This document shows positions 19,735-32,744 of a stretch of 64,000 bases of DNA, one piece after another; positions within the stretch are counted from its first letter, which is position 1, and each line of letters starts with the position of its first letter. The stretch is from Coniochaeta sp. PMI_546. Its lineage: Eukaryota; Ascomycota; Sordariomycetes; Coniochaetales; Coniochaetaceae. The position numbers and the translations under genes were made by a program. The notes beneath the pieces are model-generated. The model did no database searches, was not told the origin of the DNA, and saw only the letters and a list, made by a program, of their open reading frames with translations. The stretch spans positions 310,001 to 374,000 of the forward strand of contig MU271149.1 of the NCBI GenBank assembly GCA_021432605.1, written 5' to 3'.

Positions 19735-21815
19735 CCGAGCACTGGTGCTGTGGCGTTTTGCTGGATTGGAACCTATCCTTGTACATCCCTGTACAGCCCG
19801 GCATTGGCACCATATTCGCACCCGGTACCTGATGCCAACATAAACAGGTTCGTTTTACGGACTGTGCCTTTGTTGACGTCTCACGGAATTCCTTGGTTGC
19901 GGTTGTCCTGGTAGAAATCGGAGATATCTGGCCTGCGGCTATTGCCCTGGCCTGTGACACATAATACCCCTGGCTCTACCGCGTCATATTTGCCGACCAA
20001 CTGAGGGAAAGGCGCATCGCTCCATGGCGTGACACTTTCTTGCATCATCGCGTACGGGTGCCAGAAGTAGCGACAGTTTATTATCAAAGTTGGTGGGAAA
20101 ATATTTGAACCTCAACAGAACGTCTTACTGTCCCGCTTGTACTGCCAGCTATACAAGTTCATCACGTAATGAGTCTTGAAAGGAGTGCAGTCGCAATTGA
20201 AGGATCAGGGCGCGCCTACACGCCTACGCGCCCAGGATCTTCGGCTGAGGTGGCTCAACTCAAGCCGTCTCAGCTTTACCATGCTGATTCCCAGAGGCGT
20301 CGCGTTCCAGGAGTCCATCCACCTCTGTTTGTGTTCAATCACATCTCTCGCATTGCATGACATTATCACGACTACAATGCAAGGAAATGATCTAATCCTT
20401 CTAGAAGCCGGAATTCTCTGCACGCCTGGCATACTCTGCCCAGGATATGACCTCTGGCTGGCTGCGGTGTGCCATTCGATCACTCCGCCCCAAGCTGATT
20501 GGCTCTTGTTTGGCGACAGAAGTGTGCTCTGCATCTTGCCGAAAGCGGATGGAGGAAATATCCATTCCTGCTCTCGATAACATTTCTTTGTTTCGCTATC
20601 CCGCCTGACCCGTGAGCCGAGATGTGGCAACACGATTGTTTTCGCCTACGCCATGAGTCAGTAAGAGACAGATTGCACGTCAGCCCCTTGACAGATAAAG
20701 TTGGGCACATAGCATAGCCCACAATAGCCTTGTTGCGATGCCTGTATGCGCGATTGGCAGCGGACCCCAAGGTCGAGGAGATACGTCAGGCTTGCCCACT
20801 ATGCCTTGTATCCCTTGCTCTTCTCTGTCGGTGGATACCCCGTGGTGTATGTCCAATATGGCCCTGTCGGGTTGCACCCTGCATGGCAGTGAGCCTAACC
20901 AGGCCAATTCGCAACGGCCGTTGGACCCTGAACTACCGGGTATAGCCTGCGCGGCTCTCTGTATCCTGACCTCTCCGCGGCTTTCACTTACATGGTACCT
21001 GGGTCATTTGTACCTTTCCTCCCCGGTGACCCACCAGCCTGCTCGACACACACCTGCCATGATTGCTACCTGTGGCATGCTCTCAAGCCGCACAAACCAT
21101 GTTTTCTTCCCCAACTGCTAGCTTGACCAGTGCGGTTGTATTGCTGTTGAAGAGAAACACGCATTGTATCCGCAACATCGTACATAAAACTGGACCGTGG
21201 CAGCTTACACGTTCATTGCTCCCATGTACGTAGGTAGCGCAATGAGTCTGATACACAGAACTCTCGCTGCACCCCCTAATCGACCAGTCATAGCGAAGAA
21301 GCGAGTTGACTGTGAAAGTCCTTCCCATCTTGTCCTCAGTTCCCTCACCCCTTGCCCTGTGTTGGCGTCCCTCTCTGGACACCCCCGCACACCCTGGCCA
21401 GGTTGTCTCTGCATCCAGACAAGGCTAGACGCCCTGGCTCAGGTCACCTCTGTCCGTATATGAGACCTGATATTTCTATTGTTGTATCCAGGTGCACGGG
21501 TATCCAGCTGAGAACTTGTTATTCTGGCCCGGGACCGACATCTTCTAGCCCATGATAATACCCTACCTTTCCAGCCACCAACATCTGGGAACGAGAAACG
21601 ATCTACATCATTTTTCGGAACCGATCACTGCTGCCTCTTGGGAACAACTCCAATTCTTCCCCCCTACAGAAAGCTGGTACTGTTAGACCTCATCGGCATC
21701 GAATTCCAGTTATCTCGGGCCGTAAAGTCACCAACGCGAATGAGTCCACTGCCATTTATTAAGAGTACCCAGCCTGTTGTTTGGCCTATACTCCAGCGTC
21801 CTGAGACGGAGAGTC
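19735..21815. other. Gene-poor 2.1-kb region upstream of the forkhead gene
   Basis: Open frames of 65-140 codons overlap in several frames and on both strands, with no motif. The length and the many short upstream ATGs would suit a long 5' leader and a complex promoter for the regulatory gene that follows, but this is inference. No RNA gene or repeat stands out. Confidence 0.35.
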
Positions 21816-23812
21816 ATGGAGTGTCCAAGTCCACCTGCTGATGATATGCACCGGTTAACTACACATGAGCGCCCTCGCACAACACAATCGGAGTCAGTAA
21901 CGCCCGGGCCAAGCTTTGCGGACGCGAACAATATGATGTTAGTGACTCCGCGGCAGATGGACCAGGATTGTCAACCCTCGATGGAGCAGTCTTCGCGATT
22001 TCTTCCACTGTCTCATTCTTCCCAGACGCAAAGCAACTCTTACACTTCACCTGAGTCGTTAGCATACCACAGGTCACCTCTTTCATCACAGCTCGTTGCT
22101 AGACAGCAAACTTGGACCGCCCCTCAGACCTCTAGCTGGGCCGGGGAAGCGCTAGACCACGTCTTTGCTGAGGCAGAGGCTCCCCGAGTGCTCCCTTGGA
22201 ATAACTTGAGCCAGAGAGGCGCTCAGAATTGGATTTCTCCCCAGCAGTACCAACAAGAGATTGTGAAGGTACAGGCAGCTTGCTATCAGCCCTCATACGG
22301 GTCGGCAACCGAACAACTCCCTTCTTACGGTCAGAGAAGGTCTTCCGTCACGACAGAACCCGCTCACTACTACAGCTACCACGGCACGTCCCAAGCAGTT
22401 TCCCACGCACCGGACTTTCCGCCCGAAGGATACGCCGCCCCACCCGGATCTGCCGTACAGGTTCTCTCACCATATCGGAGATCGCAACTTGGATATCAGC
22501 CTTCGCCTCCCAACGTCGACCGGTCCTTGGTGCCAGCTTCAGTCCATCATCAGTTCTCCAGCCCACAAACGATGCAGGACGAAGCAGAGACACTGCAGGC
22601 CCCGCCGACACCTTGCTCTGAGTTCGGCAAGGAGCCAGTGGCTGCTCATTACGCAGAGACTCTGCCAGACAGTTTTGATCCACAAGAGAATGAGGACAAG
22701 ACAGCTTCCGGAGTTCCTGAGAGTCCAATCAAGAGCGTCGAGACACCGTACGCACAACTAATTTACCAAGCCTTCATGAGTAGCCCTCGACGTGCGCTGA
22801 AGCTGCAAGAGATCTATCAGTGGTTCTTGGAGAACACCGACAAGGGCCAACCTGGCCAAGGCAAGGGCTGGCAAAACAGTATCCGGCACAACCTGAGCAT
22901 GAATGGGGTGGGTGTCTCCTCATTTCTTTGACGATTTGGCAGCACGCTAACGGGTGTGTATTCTAGGCGTTCGAACGCCGACCAATCAAGGGCGACGACA
23001 ATGATGGTGCAGAAGACTGCCCATCACCATCTGGAGCCTCCAAGCAAGCAACTGAATGGGTTCTCCAGGATTGGGCCATCCGTCAGGGAGTCCAGAGTAC
23101 GACGCGCTATCGTAACTCCGCAAGACGCAGCCAGAACAAGAAGTTGCGCGGCAAAGGCAAAGCGGACGCATCGTCTCGGAGGCCCTCGAAGAGGCAGACA
23201 TCATCAAGGTCTAACGTTCAGGCTTACTGCTTACCTCCGCCCTCCCGATTCGACATCCGCGACTATCAGTCTCAGGGATATTATGGGCAGTGTGCGCCGG
23301 GGTTCGATACACCGGCAGAGCAACTGGGACGGCTGTCACTTGCTCCAAGGGCAGATGCTCAACGGCGAGCCCTGTACTTTACCGGGGGCAGCGACTACGA
23401 GCAAGCCGGTTATCATTCCGCAACCACCCTGGGAACCCCGATGGAGACGAGCATGCAAAGTAGCTACTCCTCAGCACCGCTCAGTTACTCTTCAGAGCTC
23501 TTCATGCCGTCAGTTCCCGGAGCGCCCACAGTCACGAGCGAAGATGATGTTAACGAGGTCATTACACCAGAACCAAGTTTCTCTATCCTAGAGCCCGCAG
23601 TTCTCCTCCACGGCGACAGCAGCTTAACAAGCCTGGCACCGACCAGTAACCCTTACGGCAGCGCTGAGTCGGCATACTACCACAACAGCGCAACTGCGGC
23701 AGATCCCAACGCTTTGCCCCGCTACACAATGGGTGATGTCGCGGGCGTCTGTGATGAAAACATGCTGCGCTCGTGCGGCTGGGAGGGCTGCCAACCTTCT
23801 CATCATCAATAA
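21816..23812 (+). CDS. Forkhead-box transcription factor
   Basis: Predicted nuclear DNA-binding regulator. Exons 21816-22907 and 22967-23812 give 645 residues. A long Ser/Gln/Pro-rich N-terminus precedes the winged-helix domain starting at about residue 309, with ETPYAQLIYQAFMSSP, the helix-2 region LQEIYQWFLEN, and recognition helix 3 WQNSIRHNLSMN (352-363). The 59-nt GT-AG intron falls straight after helix 3, a common position in fungal forkhead genes. The wing that follows (AFERRPIKG) is rich in acidic residues and ends in the basic run RRSQNKKLRGKGK. The rest is low complexity. The start at 21816 is the first ATG in frame, but an upstream coding exon cannot be excluded. Which paralogue (Fkh1/2-, Hcm1- or Fhl1-like) is not clear; no FHA domain is visible in this model. 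Confidence 0.88.
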
Positions 23813-24914
23813 ATGTCGGCGTGCAGGGGGGAGTTTTCCTCCGCCCGCTGACCCCTGGACGGACCGCGATGATCTAAGAGACAATCAAGCACGGCGATCG
23901 ATATGTGCCACTAGGCCGACTGGAGCCGGAATGTACGTTGCCGCTGCATGCCACACAAACCCGACTAGCGCGGGTAGACGCGATGCCATGGGCGTTGCAG
24001 AAGCTTGACTGCACAGACTGCAGCGTCCTGCCACTGTCAAGAGACCCATGTCGACAACAAGGACGAATAAGACCCTTCCAGCCATCCTGGAGAGGAGGGC
24101 ACAGAGCAAAACAATGGGAAAAAGCAACGAAGGGAGATGCAGCCTCCAGCGTTAACGAAGCCACAGCACAAGTGGGACGCAGAAAGGACGAAGCTCCGGG
24201 CTCAGGACCACGCACATTCCACAACATTTTCACGTTCTCTTAAACCCTTGGCAACAGAAACGACAAAAGCGGTACAATTTCAGGGTATAGCGGTTGTACC
24301 TCCTTCATTGGATTTCCTTTTGCTTATTCGATTTTCCTCTTCCTGCATCACCAGCGACCGCCACCTTCAAGTCCTTCCAGAGCTTCTAGAAGGTTTCCGC
24401 ACCATCCCCACGGGGGCTCGATTCCAAATGGCGCTAATATTGGCTCAAAAGAACCCGGACGACATTCCGACTGGGCCATTTACGAGAAAGGCTCGAACTA
24501 GCGACTCCTAGCTCTTCTGCTAGTTAGAGTTTCCTAACGGCCGAACGTCGAATTCTGAACCTTGGCCAGCCAAGACAAGCCACAGGGTTCAACCCCTCCG
24601 GCGACCGGACAATTTTAGAGTAGGCTCGCGGAGCCTGGCCAACAACGGTTGAGGATCGCTGTCGTTCTCCCTCCCTGCCAATCATTTTGAGGGGAGTTTT
24701 GGCACAAGCTTTCGAGATCATGGTTCGGCGCCTCTGAACATACTCCTCTCAGAGAAAGAGCAGCCGCACACACCCCACCCTGTCTGGTGCGCTTCTGCTT
24801 TCAGCTGCAGCAGCTCGGCATATTCCATGTCCATTCTCAATACTGACACACTCGACTTCTGCCAAGCAGCTCTTGGCGATTTGCTTCCCTCCCATTGCAC
24901 TTCTTCCCCTTCCC

Positions 24915-24966
24915 ACCACACACACACACACATACACATACACGCATACACGCATACACGCATGCA
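24915..24966. repeat. CA/TACACG-rich microsatellite
   Basis: An uninterrupted CA run grades into four imperfect copies of a CATACACG-type unit. Simple-sequence slippage product; no gene overlaps it. Confidence 0.8.
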
Positions 24967-26078
24967 CAAAGGAATCGGGCTTGTTCTTTTTCTCCCCCTT
25001 CTTTTTACAGAAAATCCATGACTGAAAAGAGCACGCGCTTGGCAACGAATTAGAGTTTCGAGGTAACTCGGCCACTGGCAGGTCCAGGCCCCAGGCCCAG
25101 GCCTAGACCCGCGAAACATGACATGACATGACACGAAAAGCATTCGATACCCAGGCCTGGGAGGCTATCAGGCTTTCCCCGCGGGATATTAAACAAGGAT
25201 GAAGTTATGGGGCATCTAGCATCACGAGCACAACGACCAAAAAAAGGTTACTAGACCAGCATTGGGCATTGTACGGGGGTTAGCGATTGAAAGGTTACTA
25301 GACCAAGCATGTGCGCGCTCTCTATCTCTCTTGCATAGCATTTTCCCCATCATGACGTCTCCTTATGTTTTTTTCCTCTCCATTTCTAAGTACTCCATGA
25401 CAGCATCAGGGCGTGTGCATTTTGTACAGTTACTAGACTGGGAAAACAAAAAGAGATCTTGCAAGAGATGGGGCATGCCTGCATCTGATGCATATTCTTC
25501 CGAAGGGCAAAGGAAGAGCACCCATGGAGTTTTACACAACCGGTTTTTTTATCATGGCATGTTTGGTTTTGGGACTCGGTTTCAGGAGCATTTGTTTTCC
25601 GGCAGGTTACCTCGTATAAGCGAGATGGGGGCGGGAAAAACAAGGGTGTTCTTGGGGACAGGACTCCAACCATGCAGAATCTTGCATACATGTCTAGGTT
25701 TCCAGCTTGGGAGACATTCTTGTCAGTCTTCGTTTTGCTTGGGACTTCAGGGCTATGGCGTTGTTTTGAGGAACCAGGGTGCGTCGTTCGTTCGATTCTA
25801 TTTACATTGATTTTCTGGCACTGTCTGTTACTGGATAGTATGACTTTTACGCGCAGCACGGGACTGCCGAAATCTCTCGCGAAATTTGTAGATTATTGCA
25901 GAGAGGTAGAAAGCAGTTAGCGCAAAAGCAGCAGCAATATGTGGCACATTCATGGATGAAATGAGCCCTCTGACGGGGGGCTTTGTGTTTCGCAAGCCCG
26001 TCTACATCAAGTAAGGGACTGGGTTCATCAACCCTTTGGTCGCCGACTCGACGTAGGTCCTCCTGCGGAGACGGGGGC

Positions 26079-26115
26079 GAGAGGAGAGAGAGAGCGCGAG
26101 AGAGCGAGAGACAGG
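26079..26115. repeat. GA-rich simple repeat
   Basis: A purine tract of GAGAG units with a few C interruptions, in the gene-poor stretch. Confidence 0.7.
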
Positions 26116-29100
26116 CAAAGCAAAGCCAGGGATGCGACAGGATGGGAATGGAATAAGATGTGCCAGTTGCAAGTGCCATTCTTAGTATACGCAGGACGAG
26201 GCTTATGGATTCTGGGACACCCTGGTTGAGAGGGATATCCCCCGTCGAATAGCTTACTGCCATTGGTTCCAGACTGTCGGGACGGCCCTTACTGGCTAAC
26301 GATAACCAACGCCCGCCCCCTCTTTCAGTCTTTGCTCCATTTTACGAGGGTGGCGTCGGCGATGAGCTGAGACGGGCATTAAGAGGAGATCTTAAGATAG
26401 AAGGGGGGCCACAATCTTGGACGTCAATGGAGGAGAGGAGATGATGTAGTTGGTGGGTGTAGATCCCTCCCCTCCCCCTCCCGTTTCAACTTCACCGTCG
26501 TCACACAACGTCTTTGACACATCCACATTTCCCTGCTATCCCTAACCAAGAACGGGGAGACGAATCACGGCCCCCGCGTATTCATCCAACCCTCGATGAT
26601 ACATGCAAGTTGTGGTAAGTTGTGTCGAGTTGTGTCGCACCAAGTTGTGCAGTTTATAAAATGCACAACAGAACATTCGCGAGGGTAAGTGCCTGTTGCT
26701 ACTTGAACACGAACAACAAGTGAAGTGTTGGCAAACCGATCAGGACAGCTGCAGTGGTCGCATAACATCGGAGGGTACCCAGGTCTGCTCAAAGTCATGA
26801 CAAGGAAGTTGCCGAAACCACACCGTGCATACGTCCTACTACTGTGGTTAAGAGTCTAATAACAAGGGCAGACAGCACCCTAAACCCCTTCCAGGGTAAG
26901 CCAGTTTCGAGCACCACCCCTGGGGGGCAGCTCTAGCTGGCCAAGTATGTCCCTGTCACTTAGTAAAGTCAACAGGTAAGGTTGGTGCTTCCGGAGGTCA
27001 GACCGTAGTGATCTCGAGCAACCAACTTCATGACATTCCACAGGCCACGCTGGTCAACATACATGAGAGACCAGGAATTGGGCCAAATGGCTACCACAGT
27101 ATGGCAGCGGATCGCCCCCGCGTGCCCAGCCTGTCCAGGCAGTTGCCCATGATGGTCCCTATGCTGTGTGACCTGTCAGTTCATCCTAGTCCAAGGATTT
27201 GTCTACGGACATGTAACCGTCATGTACGCAAGCGACTGTCCACACCGAAACATATGCTGCAGGCCTACTCTGTATCGGGATTGGCAGACCACCTCGGCCC
27301 TCGAAGTCGAGTACAGTGGCAGGGAACTCTCGGCCGGCGAATCAAGTATTCCTGTCCACAATGGCACATGGGCAGGCGCATCGAGGCCCAGCTCCGGCAC
27401 TCGAGAGTGAAAATGTCCTGTTACCTGAGTCCGCATTCCATGGAACGGCCCGTCTGACAAAAGACTTTATTCAGAAGTCTAAAGGCTGTCTGATCATCTG
27501 GCCAACATGCACTAGCAGTCGATCCTTCATTCATACGATTTTTGTGGCGAGGGTTGTATCGACAGCTCTCTAGAGACTGACGGATGGTGGCTTGACCCTA
27601 AGAGTTCAGTGTCTGGATGAGACCACTAGCACACTAAGAGATGTGGTAGTCCGCCTCCCCGAGAGAGAGACACACCGCTTTCTCATCGGCCTGCGCGACC
27701 TGCTCGACTGCGGCGCCACACCTGATAGCCGCCAGGACAATAAGCATACCGTTGTACACGGACCAACTCAAGACGGCCGCGGGCTGTTGGAGGTCGTCAA
27801 ATTAGGAAGGCACAGCATGCAGTGTACCACACCAACTGCAACCCTGCCCTGTGAAAGCGAAGGGACACGAGGGGAGGCGAGAACTTGGCAGTCCAGAGTG
27901 CACTAGTGGATGCATACTTAGCCAACCATGACCAGATCCTCGACGTGTGCGGGCTGCTCTGCAGACAGTCCAATGATGACAGGTCGCTTCTCTCTTCCTT
28001 TTTCCATAGACCGCCGGCATCTGCAGATAGGCGGATGAGTGGATTCCCCCGGACTAGCCATGCAGCATGAACACTCTTTTCGTCTTAGGATACCTCAAAC
28101 CGGGTATCTGGAACTGCTCCACTGGACCTAATCGATCGGACGTGTTGTCACCTGCATTTCTTCAGCTCCAGGTTGGATCAAAATCTGGTTCAAGGGATAA
28201 AGATCGGAATCGGCACTCGATAGTACGCGCCGGCGCTCCCGCCGTACACGATTTCGGTACCGATCGGCCTGTCCTCCTCTTGCGACTGACTTGTTGGCTT
28301 CATAATTGACTGTAGAGTACATGGCAAGAATTTGCTGTTGGTGATAGAGCCTCATAAACCTGGGTACTAACAACAGTTCGGCACGCGAAACGATTGGCGG
28401 TGCTCGGGCCGAGTCATGGTAGGAATGACACGGCTTTCGTCGAGGTCATCTCGTGTCGTGCTAAACTGCCTAGGCTTGCAGATCTTGCAAGAAGCGCAGC
28501 GTACACTGGCACATTGGTGTTCAACCGCCCTTGACACTTAGACCCTTGTTAGCTGCGGGAGAGCGCTGTCACACCCGTCAAATGGACCTGCCAGAACACA
28601 GCAGGCTTCACACGCTTCAGCCACATGACGAAAGATGGCCTGATTTCGAAATGATGGGCGACGGTGGCGCAAAGAGGAGATGGGGGGAAAAAAGAGTATC
28701 ATGCAGTAGCTGCAGAAGCAAACCACGGGGTGTTCTCGCCGCGTCTATTCGACATGCATGGGCTGCGAGTCCCGGGTTGCCGCTGCAGGAGAAGCTAAGC
28801 AAGTATCTGAAAGCGTCGTTTGGTGGGGGTAACGAAAAGTGTTCCAAGATAACCGGTGAATCATAGATATAGGAAGGACGCCGAGGCTGGAATGACTTGC
28901 ACCCTCTCAATCCGATGTCAATGAAGCAGCCAACATGTCAAGCTAGCGACACCGCACACGCAGGTGATAGATGATCTGTCAAGGACTGGCCCAATGACGA
29001 CGATGATAGTAGGTTGCCGGGCGAGAGTCGTCTGGCCACTTGACACTCGAGGCCAAGTCAATGCTGAACGCTGTCGTTTGACAAGCAATCAAGGCATGAT

Positions 29101-30566
29101 GGCTGCGAGGGCTGACAGGCGTCTTATCGTTAGGTTCTGGAAGCAGGCAGACCTTGAGAGCATCTCTCCCCCACACAAGGCACTCCAAGCCACTACGAAA
29201 CAGCAATCAGACGAAGGCGAAGACGACATCGATGGCGAGGGATCAAGGTCAGTGAGTAATGGCCACCTCACCACAAGCTCTCTTCGACAAGCACACGTGG
29301 GCATCGGATTGAGTTCGAGGAACTGGTAGTCAGACGTTGGAAGGCAGCAGTCGGTCCCCTGGCCGCTGCACATGTTTGGCCGCCGACTGGCCTTATCGTT
29401 TGCAACTACCTTACCTAGGGACAGGCCCATCACTCCCGGCATTTCGCGCAGGCGGACTTTCGACACTAACTCCGGCATAGCAAAGTCCGAACCATGCCCA
29501 CAGCGTTCCGGTACCGGTAGACCATCTCGTCCCCGACGTGAGGCGCTCGGTGTGGCTCCAGAGCCTTCGTTGCCGGCTGGTAGACATGGCCGATGTGTGT
29601 AAGAATGCAATAGGTTTATTGGTGTATGCCGATGAGCTGCGCCCGCTAGATCTGCGCCACTTCAGATAAGCAGCTTTGAGCTTTGTGCGGGATCTTTGAT
29701 TGTGGCTCCGAACAGACGAGAAGCCTTTGAAGAAGGTCTCTTTTTGGTCGTTTTTACCTTTACATAAGTCAATACTCAAGGTACAGTGGTAAACAAAGGA
29801 ATTGGTCGGGTTTCGCTTCCCGATCGGCGGACGGAATTTAGGTTACCTTCCACCAATAGGCAGATTTTCTCCACGAAAGCTAGCCCGCTTATCTCCACAA
29901 TGACCGCTAATCTGCTTCCCCCGCAAAAGCTTAACAGACCCCACCTGGAACTTGGCAGGGCAGTCAGGGCTTGATCAGGGCATTGTCTCCAAACCCCAAG
30001 ACAGGCAGACAGCGAAGTCAAGAAAGGCACTCAGTAGCTCTACACGTATGTACGATGCGCCTTTTCAAGGAATTGAAGTTGTTGTGCAGTACTTCATCAT
30101 GGCTTCGTGCTAGCATCAAAGTAAGCTAGGAATTGACTGAGATACATCTACCATAGTAGGCTTTAGCAACTGAGTGGGTCATAGGAGACGACTATCAGAA
30201 ACTCGAGATCTTGCAACGGCATCATTAACCCGTCCAATGGCCGTGCAATGAGCCCTCCGTCCAGCTCTCCGAATCCACATGGTTCTCCAACCGCCCCTGG
30301 ATCGCCGGCCACGACGACCAGGGAGAAGGATGCAACTGCGGAGAAATACCACCTCCATTTACGCATCTCCACGTGGAGTTCAGTTACAATGGTCCCGGAA
30401 ACCTGGGTTGAGTCGTGGAGAAATGGAGGGAGATCAATCTGGATAAATAGACGCGATCGCGAGCTCACATCTCGTTTTATCGCCGGCCTTACTTTATCTG
30501 TCTCTGCTGCTGCTCGGTCGACAAGGGAAGTCAAGTGTATCCAGGGGCAAGATCAAAGCAATAGCC

Positions 30567-32569
30567 ATGAAGCTGTCTGTCTGCTTAGCTGCCGTTGCAG
30601 CTGCCGCCGGCGCAACAGCGAAGTCGTGTCTATCCCGCCGCCCAGCAATCAACCCGTCACCATATGAGCCCAGGCTGCCTATTCCGAGTCCTCCAAAAAG
30701 ACACAAGGTCTGTGTTGTGGAGACACACGGCGACGGGGTCACAGATGACTCCCCTCATATTCTCTCGGCCTTCCACGAGTGCAACGACGGCGGCCATGTG
30801 CTGTTCTCCCGCGATTCGACCTACCTGATCGGTACTGCGATGGATTGGACCTTCCTGAAGCACATAGATATCGGTACGACTTTCGTTCTTGCTGGTCGTT
30901 GCGCGGCGTCGAACAAATGCTGACAGGCAACCACAGACATCCAGGGGAAAATTCTCTTCAGCAATGACACAGCCTACTGGCAAGCCAATTCGTTCCGCTT
31001 CGTGTTTCAGAACGTCACCACGTTCTTCAAGCTGGGAGGTGACGATGTGTGGATCTATGGCGGTCAGTTTCCCCCCGCCCTACAGTCCCCGACACTGTTC
31101 TTCAACCTCAGTTCGGACGTGGACAAGCCTTTTGAGGTCGCTTCATCAGTCCCGCGGGGAATGTGTCCCTGTATCTGTCACCACACGCGGCACTGTTGTT
31201 CCTATTGATGGCTATATCATTGGACTTGTGTTTTGTTGCGCAAATCTTGGGCCTTGCGCTATTGAGGCATGCGTGGGCACATTTCCCTTTCCTCCGTCAT
31301 GAATCGATTGTCCATCTTCCGCTACCATCTTTCCCCCTTCCCTGGTCTGTTTCTGAGTGCTCTGAAAATGAGCTCTGTTAAACATTGCAATTCGTGAACA
31401 ACAGTGATACTGCAGATGCTGACGTTCCGCAGGCGGCACACTCGATGGCAATGGCCAGATATGGTACGACACGTACGCGGCGAACATCTACACGCTGCGG
31501 CCCGTGCTGGTCGGCATCGACGGCCTCAAGAACAGCGTCATCTCGGACCTTGTCCTCCGATACAGCCCGCAGTACTACCACTTCGTAGCAAATTCCACCA
31601 ACGTCATTTTCAACAACCTGGACATCAGCGGATTCTCGAAGAGCAAAAATACAGCGAAAAACACGGATGGATTTGATACGTACCGCAGTACTGATCTCAC
31701 AATTATGAATTCAGTCATAAACAACGGTGACGGCAAGTGTTGAATACCCCTTATATTCCCTCCATCTTCCACTTCGGGTCTCAGCGGACTGTACGAAGCC
31801 CGTTGCAAAGCCTCGGACCGTTGGGGTACAACATAGGTAGTGCGTACACCTCTGCCGCTGTCAGAGCTCTTACCCGCTTCAGACGCACCATGCCTCTACG
31901 TGGCAGACGAGGCGGCATCGTTACACCCGACTTCAGTACCTTTTGGACATTGCTTAGAATCCTCACTAACGCTCCAAAACCACAGACTGTGTCTCCTTCA
32001 AGCCAAACAGCACCAACATCCTCGTCCAGTCGCTCTTTTGCAATGGCTCGCACGGCATCAGCGTCGGCTCACTGGGTCAGTACCCAGGCGAGTTCGACAT
32101 CGTCGAGGACATTTTTGCCTCAAACATCTCGATGCACAACGCTAGCGACGGCGCGCGGATCAAGGTCTGGCCCAACGCGCCGTCGGCGTTGTCTGGTGAC
32201 CTCCAGGGCGGAGGCGGCTCAGGCCGCGTCCGCAATGTCACCTTTGAGGACTTTACGATCGATAACGTCGATTACGCCATCGAGATCACGCAGTGCTATG
32301 GCCAGAAGAACCTCACGCTCTGCCAGCAGTACCCCAGCCCCCTGACGATCGAGGATATCGTCTTCCGTAGGTTCAACGGCAAGACTAGCAAGCAGTATCA
32401 ACCCCTCATCGCGGCCTTTGCTTGCAGTAGCTCGTCGGTCTGCGGTGATATCCATGCCACGAACATCAATGTCTTCAGCCCCAACGGCACGCACCAGGCT
32501 TACTGCCTGAACCAGGACCCGTCGACATTGGATGTCGAGTGCACCAATCTGTACAAGGGCTTCAACTAG
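30567..32569 (+). CDS. Secreted glycoside hydrolase family 28 (polygalacturonase-type pectinase)
   Basis: Predicted extracellular enzyme cleaving alpha-1,4-galacturonosyl or rhamnogalacturonan bonds of pectin; the length and loops suit an exo-acting member. Exons 30567-30873, 30937-31062, 31433-31732 and 31986-32569 give 438 residues. Signal peptide at about 1-18. Catalytic-site motifs are complete: NTDGFD (221-226), GDDC with Asp244 and Asp245, GHG-type SHGISVG with His267, and RIK (302-304). Several N-glycosylation sequons occur. The second intron is long for a fungus (370 nt). The third starts with GC rather than GT (GCAAGT at 31733) and splits the codon of the second catalytic aspartate; a GT five bases upstream would delete the Gly-Asp of the motif. 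A TATA-like GATAAATAG lies about 120 bp before the ATG. Confidence 0.92.
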
Positions 32570-32744
32570 TCCGTTTTGTGTCTGGCGAAGCACATAGACG
32601 TGTATAAAACTTCGATAATGTGTATTTAGCTCGTATATACCGGAATACGTGGAACAATCTCTAAACTCGCTTGCCTGCTTCCAAACTAGTGTCATCAAAA
32701 CTAAATCATCATTTCCTCGACTTGTCGTATCCCGGTAAACACAC

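Larger units (their letters stand above)
23813..30566. other. Gene desert of 6.8 kb
   Basis: No frame shows a known domain, and the longest open frames (120-180 codons, for example 25262-25810 and 27008-27457) overlap others on both strands. Base composition is not strikingly AT-rich, so an old RIP-mutated transposon is not obvious. A CA-rich microsatellite lies at 24915-24966 and a GA-rich tract at 26079-26115. A TACCTTACCTAGG element lies at 29408-29420. A TATA-like GATAAATAG at about 30442 probably belongs to the GH28 gene. It could hold long untranslated regions or non-coding RNA. Confidence 0.35.

Noticed and set aside
24474-24542. tRNA-like hairpin on the minus strand with a 7-bp acceptor-like stem (GGCCGTT/AATGGCC) and a TTCGAGC loop
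   Set aside because: The T-stem does not pair, the anticodon loop has six bases and no U33, and five bases are left over before the acceptor strand. At best a decayed tRNA-derived sequence.
27592-27906. 104-codon frame in the gene desert
   Set aside because: No motif, no splice extension, and overlapping open frames on both strands.
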